Of a stretch of 53,078 nt of DNA, positions 49,743 to 53,078 are shown in pieces. Position 1 is the first letter of the stretch. Each line of letters opens with the position of its first letter. The stretch comes from Oscillospiraceae bacterium. Lineage in GTDB: Bacteria; Bacillota; Clostridia; Oscillospirales; JAAYXM01. The notes beneath the pieces are model-generated. The model had not been told where the DNA came from, did no database searches, and saw only the letters and a program-made list of their open reading frames with translations. Location: the NCBI GenBank assembly GCA_017559985.1, contig JAFYPW010000022.1, forward strand, positions 1 to 53,078, in the 5' to 3' direction. The translations under genes and the position numbers were made by a program.

Positions 49743-49772
49743 AAAAAGCACCCCTTGAAAAATCAAGGGGTG
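49743..49772 (-). terminator. Intrinsic terminator of argGH
   Basis: CACCCCTTGA pairs perfectly with TCAAGGGGTG around AAAA; on the minus strand T6 follows. Confidence 0.9.
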
Positions 49773-49777
49773 AAATT

Positions 49778-51151
49778 TTATCTTATCAGGTTTCTGACGT
49801 ATTCGATTTGTGTCTGGACCGACCTGACGCTTGTTCCGCCTTCTGAAATACGCTTTTCAACGCAGGTTTCCAGGCTTATTTCATTATACAAATCGTCATT
49901 GAAAAGTTCTGAGAATTCTCTGTACTCTTCAAGTGTGAGGTCTTCTAAAACTTTTCCTTCCGAAATGCATTTTGCAACAATCTGTCCTGAAAGTTTGTAT
50001 GCGCTGCGGAAGGGAAGACCGTGCTTTACAAGATAGTCTGCAAGGTCAGTTGCATTTATGAATCCTTTCTGCGCAGCTCGCTTCATATTTCCGGGGATAG
50101 GCTTCATTGTCGCCAGCATAGGCGCGAGAACACGAAGGCACATCTTTACCGTTTCCGTTGCGTCAAAGATGCTTTCTTTGTCTTCCTGCATATCCTTGTT
50201 ATAGGCAAGGGGCAGACCTTTAAGAACGGTGAGAAGAGCCATAAGGTCGCCATAAACACGGCCTGTCTTTCCGCGGATAAGCTCTGCCATATCCGGGTTC
50301 TTCTTCTGGGGCATAATTGATGACCCGGTTGTATAAGCATCGTCGAGTTCAATGAATTTAAATTCCCAGCTTGCCCAAAGAATAAGCTCTTCGCTCATTC
50401 TTGAAAGGTGCATCATAAGGGTTGAGAGAGCAGATGCAAGTTCGATGCAGAAATCGCGGTCGGAAACACCGTCAAGACTGTTCTGAACGATTCCGTCAAA
50501 GCCAAGCTCACGGGCTTCGAGACGGCGGTCTGTGTCGTATGTTGTTCCTGCGAGAGCGCAACAACCGATAGGTGAAACGTTCATCCGTTTTCTGCAATCG
50601 GCTATGCGGTCAATATCGCGCAGGAGCATCATTGCATACGCCATAAGGTGATGGCCGAAGGTGATGGGTTGTGCTCGCTGGAGATGTGTGTACCCCGGCA
50701 TAATCGATGCTTTATGTTCTTCTGCCTGGTCGCAGAGTGCAGTGATGACTTCCTTGATAAGCAGGGTGATCTCGTCACATTCGTCGCGCAGATACATACG
50801 CACATCAAGAGCAACCTGGTCGTTGCGGCTTCGTGCCGTGTGGAGCTTTTTACCCACATCGCCGAGACGCTCTGTGAGCTTTTGCTCAACAAACATATGA
50901 ATATCTTCACAGGACATATCAAATTCAAGTTTTCCTGTTTCGAGGTCAGAAAGTATGGACGCAAGACCGTCTATGAGCGTGTCGGCCTCTGCTTTTGAAA
51001 TTATGCCCTTGGAGCCGAGCATAAGCGCGTGTGCCATACTGCCCTGAATGTCCTGACGATACATTTTGCAGTCGAAATGTATGGACGAGTTGAAATCATC
51101 AGCGATGCTGTCTGTAATTCCGGAGGTTCTTCCGGCCCACATTTTGCTCAT
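49778..51151 (-). CDS. argH: Argininosuccinate lyase
   Basis: A 457-residue enzyme that splits argininosuccinate into arginine and fumarate, the last step of arginine synthesis. It has MWAGRTSGITDSIADDFNSSI, HTARSRNDQVALD with the signature and catalytic residues, and the lyase signature GSSIMPQKKNPD. It starts one base after the argG stop, so the two are coupled. Length is normal. Confidence 0.97.
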   Translation of the reverse strand: MSKMWAGRTSGITDSIADDFNSSIHFDCKMYRQDIQGSMAHALMLGSKGIISKAEADTLIDGLASILSDLETGKLEFDMSCEDIHMFVEQKLTERLGDVGKKLHTARSRNDQVALDVRMYLRDECDEITLLIKEVITALCDQAEEHKASIMPGYTHLQRAQPITFGHHLMAYAMMLLRDIDRIADCRKRMNVSPIGCCALAGTTYDTDRRLEARELGFDGIVQNSLDGVSDRDFCIELASALSTLMMHLSRMSEELILWASWEFKFIELDDAYTTGSSIMPQKKNPDMAELIRGKTGRVYGDLMALLTVLKGLPLAYNKDMQEDKESIFDATETVKMCLRVLAPMLATMKPIPGNMKRAAQKGFINATDLADYLVKHGLPFRSAYKLSGQIVAKCISEGKVLEDLTLEEYREFSELFNDDLYNEISLETCVEKRISEGGTSVRSVQTQIEYVRNLIR

Positions 51152-51152
51152 C

Positions 51153-52370
51153 TTATTTCTTACCGTCGACTATTGCCTGAACCTTGATCGGAAGACCGAA
51201 GAGGTTGATAAAGCCGTCAGCATCCTTCTGGTCGTAATCGCTTTCACCGAATGTTGCAAGCTCTTCGCTGTAAAGTGAATACGGGCTCCATGTTCCTGCG
51301 TTTATGATGTTGCCCTTGTAAAGCTTTAAGCGGACTTTACCTGTAACCTTCTCCTGTGTTTTGTCAACGAAAGCTGAAAGTGCTTCGCGGAGCGGAGTGA
51401 ACCACTGACCGTTGTAAACGAGCTCAGCAAAAGTGATGGAAAGTCTCTGCTTTTCGTGAAGCGTCATCTTGTCAAGGCACAATGTTTCAAGAACGCTGTG
51501 TGCTTTGTAAAGGATTGTTCCACCCGGAGTCTCATATACACCACGGCACTTCATACCGACAAGGCGGTTTTCAACAATGTCGATAATGCCGATACCGTTT
51601 GCGCCACCGATTTTGTTGAGCGCGAGGATGATATTCTTTGCGCTCATCTTCTCGCCGTCAAGAGCAACGGGAACACCTTTTTCAAAATCAATTTCAACAT
51701 AAGTGGGTTTGTCGGGTGCGGCAATGGGGGAGACGCCCATTTCGAGGAATCCCGGCTTTTCATACATAGGCTCGTTGCCTGTATCTTCAAGGTCGAGACC
51801 TTCGTGTGAAAGGTGCCAGAGGTTCTTATCTTTTGAATAGTTTGTCTCGCGGTTGATTTTAAGAGGAACATTATGTGCCTCTGCATAATCAATCTCATCC
51901 TCGCGTGATTTGAGGTCCCATTCACGCCACGGAGCGATTATGGGCATATTGGGAGCAAAGTGTTTGATTGCAAGTTCAAAGCGGACCTGGTCGTTACCCT
52001 TACCTGTGCAACCGTGAGCAACGGCATCAGCACCTTCTTTGAGGGCGATTTCAACAAGACCCTTTGCTATGCAGGGACGGGCATGGCTTGTGCCGAGAAG
52101 ATAATCTTCGTATACAGCACCTGCCTTCATTGTCGGGATTATGTAATCATCAACATATTCATCTGTCTGGTCGAGAACATAGAGCTTTGAAGCACCGGTT
52201 TTAAGTGCTTTTTCTTCAAGACCTTCAAGTTCGTCTGCCTGGCCAACGTTTCCGGAAACAGCAACAACTTCACAATTGTTGTAGTTTTCTTTGAGCCACG
52301 GAATGATAATAGAAGTATCAAGACCGCCCGAATATGCGAGAACTACCTTTTTAATGTTTTTCTTATCCAT
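51153..52370 (-). CDS. argG: Argininosuccinate synthase
   Basis: A 405-residue ATP-dependent enzyme that joins citrulline and aspartate. The PP-loop [18 protein letters not shown] lies near residues 9-26; [15 protein letters not shown] and [15 protein letters not shown] are family blocks, as is [31 protein letters not shown] precedes the ATG. Forms an operon with argH and has its own promoter at 52413-52441. Confidence 0.97.
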   Translation of the reverse strand: MDKKNIKKVVLAYSGGLDTSIIIPWLKENYNNCEVVAVSGNVGQADELEGLEEKALKTGASKLYVLDQTDEYVDDYIIPTMKAGAVYEDYLLGTSHARPCIAKGLVEIALKEGADAVAHGCTGKGNDQVRFELAIKHFAPNMPIIAPWREWDLKSREDEIDYAEAHNVPLKINRETNYSKDKNLWHLSHEGLDLEDTGNEPMYEKPGFLEMGVSPIAAPDKPTYVEIDFEKGVPVALDGEKMSAKNIILALNKIGGANGIGIIDIVENRLVGMKCRGVYETPGGTILYKAHSVLETLCLDKMTLHEKQRLSITFAELVYNGQWFTPLREALSAFVDKTQEKVTGKVRLKLYKGNIINAGTWSPYSLYSEELATFGESDYDQKDADGFINLFGLPIKVQAIVDGKK

Positions 52371-52412
52371 TTTATTTTACCTCCGTAAATATATATTCAA
52401 TATTATGTGAAT

Positions 52413-52441
52413 ATAATACAATGAAATGCGGCATTTGTCAA
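52413..52441 (-). promoter_or_regulatory. Predicted SigA promoter of argGH
   Basis: On the minus strand a perfect TTGACA (52441-52436), 17 bases, TATTAT (52418-52413). AT-rich words like TTGAATATATATTTA just downstream weakly resemble an ArgR box. Confidence 0.7.
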
Positions 52442-52523
52442 TACATAATTTATAATTATTCAAAAATGTTCATAAATACGATTGACCGAAGAGCAGAGCT
52501 CTCCGGTCATGACATTGAGATGA

Positions 52524-53078
52524 TTATTTTGCCTGGAGAAGATGTACTGCAAAGCCTGCAAAATCCTGTGTAAGATAAGCTGCGACGCCCGGTTTTACGG
52601 AATCTGCTTCAATGGCAAAGCCGATTCTTTCAAGATATGCCATAGCGCGGTCGAGGTTGTTTGTTTTGATAGCGATATGACCGAGTTTGCCGCGTCCGCC
52701 GTTCTTGTTGGCTTCGATTCCCGTACCTGCAAAAACGGAGCTGTTTCCGTTCTTGACAGCAAATCCGAAGGCAGCAGAGAAGAGGTTTGCAACAGCGAGA
52801 GCATCTGCCTCTGTTTCTGTGTTGATTCCTATGTGAGCAAGCTCAAAACCGAGAACTTTCTGAACTGCTTCTTTTGTAAGACGTGTAATTTCGTCAAACT
52901 TTCCTTCTTTGATGAGAGCATCTTTAACCATCCAGCTTCCGCCACAAGCATGTATTTTAGCGAATGCGAGATAATCGTTGATGTTCTTTTCACTGATACC
53001 GCCGGTCGGCATAAACTTAACTCCGCCGTAAGGTGCGCTCATAGCCTTGATGGCTGCAAGTCCGCCGCAAGCTTCAGC
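52524..53078 (-). CDS. KDPG/KHG aldolase fused to a VOC domain (5' part missing)
   Basis: The coding frame stays open to the right edge of the window, so the gene is partial; 184 codons are seen. The first part is the end of a KDPG/4-hydroxy-2-oxoglutarate aldolase (GGLAAIKAMSAPYGGVKFMPTGGIS, then CGGSWMVKDALI), which splits 2-keto-3-deoxy-6-phosphogluconate to pyruvate and glyceraldehyde-3-phosphate. After about residue 80 of the visible part a vicinal-oxygen-chelate (glyoxalase-like) domain follows (LAHIGINTETEADALAVANLF, GKLGHIAIKTNNLDRAMAYLE). I recall this fusion from other Clostridia. It could complete uronate breakdown started by uxaC. Confidence 0.88.
   Translation of the reverse strand, partial: AEACGGLAAIKAMSAPYGGVKFMPTGGISEKNINDYLAFAKIHACGGSWMVKDALIKEGKFDEITRLTKEAVQKVLGFELAHIGINTETEADALAVANLFSAAFGFAVKNGNSSVFAGTGIEANKNGGRGKLGHIAIKTNNLDRAMAYLERIGFAIEADSVKPGVAAYLTQDFAGFAVHLLQAK

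Overview
The window reads as chromosomal DNA of a low-to-moderate GC Clostridia-type Firmicute, most like an anaerobic gut Oscillospirales/Eubacteriales lineage. The evidence is the mix of Shine-Dalgarno-led genes, SigA-type promoters (TTGACA-17-TATAAT), hairpin-plus-T-run terminators, sporulation-linked families (SpoVB-like flippase, GerMN lipoprotein, PSP1/YaaT), the c-di-AMP receptor DarA, S-layer homology (SLH) proteins, a DUF6514 protein and FliB. I see no phage, insertion sequence, CRISPR array or plasmid gene. Coding is dense. No stretch over 300 bases lacks a gene; the longest gap is 36586-36855, the divergent promoter region of two SLH genes.

Layout. 1-1000: tmRNA and its partner SmpB, both on the minus strand. 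1106-3021: tRNA-Leu(CAA), a DUF3842 gene, then a promoter, a structured leader and an intrinsic terminator just ahead of an ECF-transporter S subunit and a methyltransferase (the best candidate for an undescribed regulatory RNA). 3150-6939: a hydrolase, an EamA exporter and a large glycosidase-like orphan. 7178-18103: Lrp regulator with an alanine/Na+ symporter; EamA transporter; FAD-Rieske oxidoreductase with a helical-bundle protein; purine permease with a phosphoribosyltransferase; glycerophosphodiesterase, YgjV, beta-lactamase-fold hydrolase, YbaK-type deacylase and the AzlCD exporter.

18139-24566 is an accessory block: two AraC regulators, an unusual Gfo/Idh protein (DIP in place of EKP), an M24-fold protein without the usual metal ligands, a PIG-L deacetylase and an EamA transporter. 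24598-28157: FliB, a structured gap, ribulose-phosphate epimerase and a SpoVB/MurJ-like flippase. 28243-32104: tRNA-Leu(CAG), nested inverted repeats, then uronate catabolism (uxaC plus a Gfo/Idh oxidoreductase) divergent from an AraC regulator. 32147-33259: a two-HTH XRE regulator divergent from a DUF6514 gene with paired operator-like sites. 33265-37965: two divergent SLH cell-surface genes.

37985-53078 is mostly minus strand and more housekeeping: phosphopantetheinyl transferase; a ComEA-response regulator-histidine kinase-GerMN-MetY operon; DacF-type carboxypeptidase (plus strand); a femX-alr-darA-holB-yaaT operon joining wall synthesis, c-di-AMP sensing and the clamp loader; a CBS protein; argG-argH; and a KDPG aldolase-VOC fusion that runs off the right edge. 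KDPG aldolase and UxaC could serve the same uronate route, though they lie 23 kb apart.
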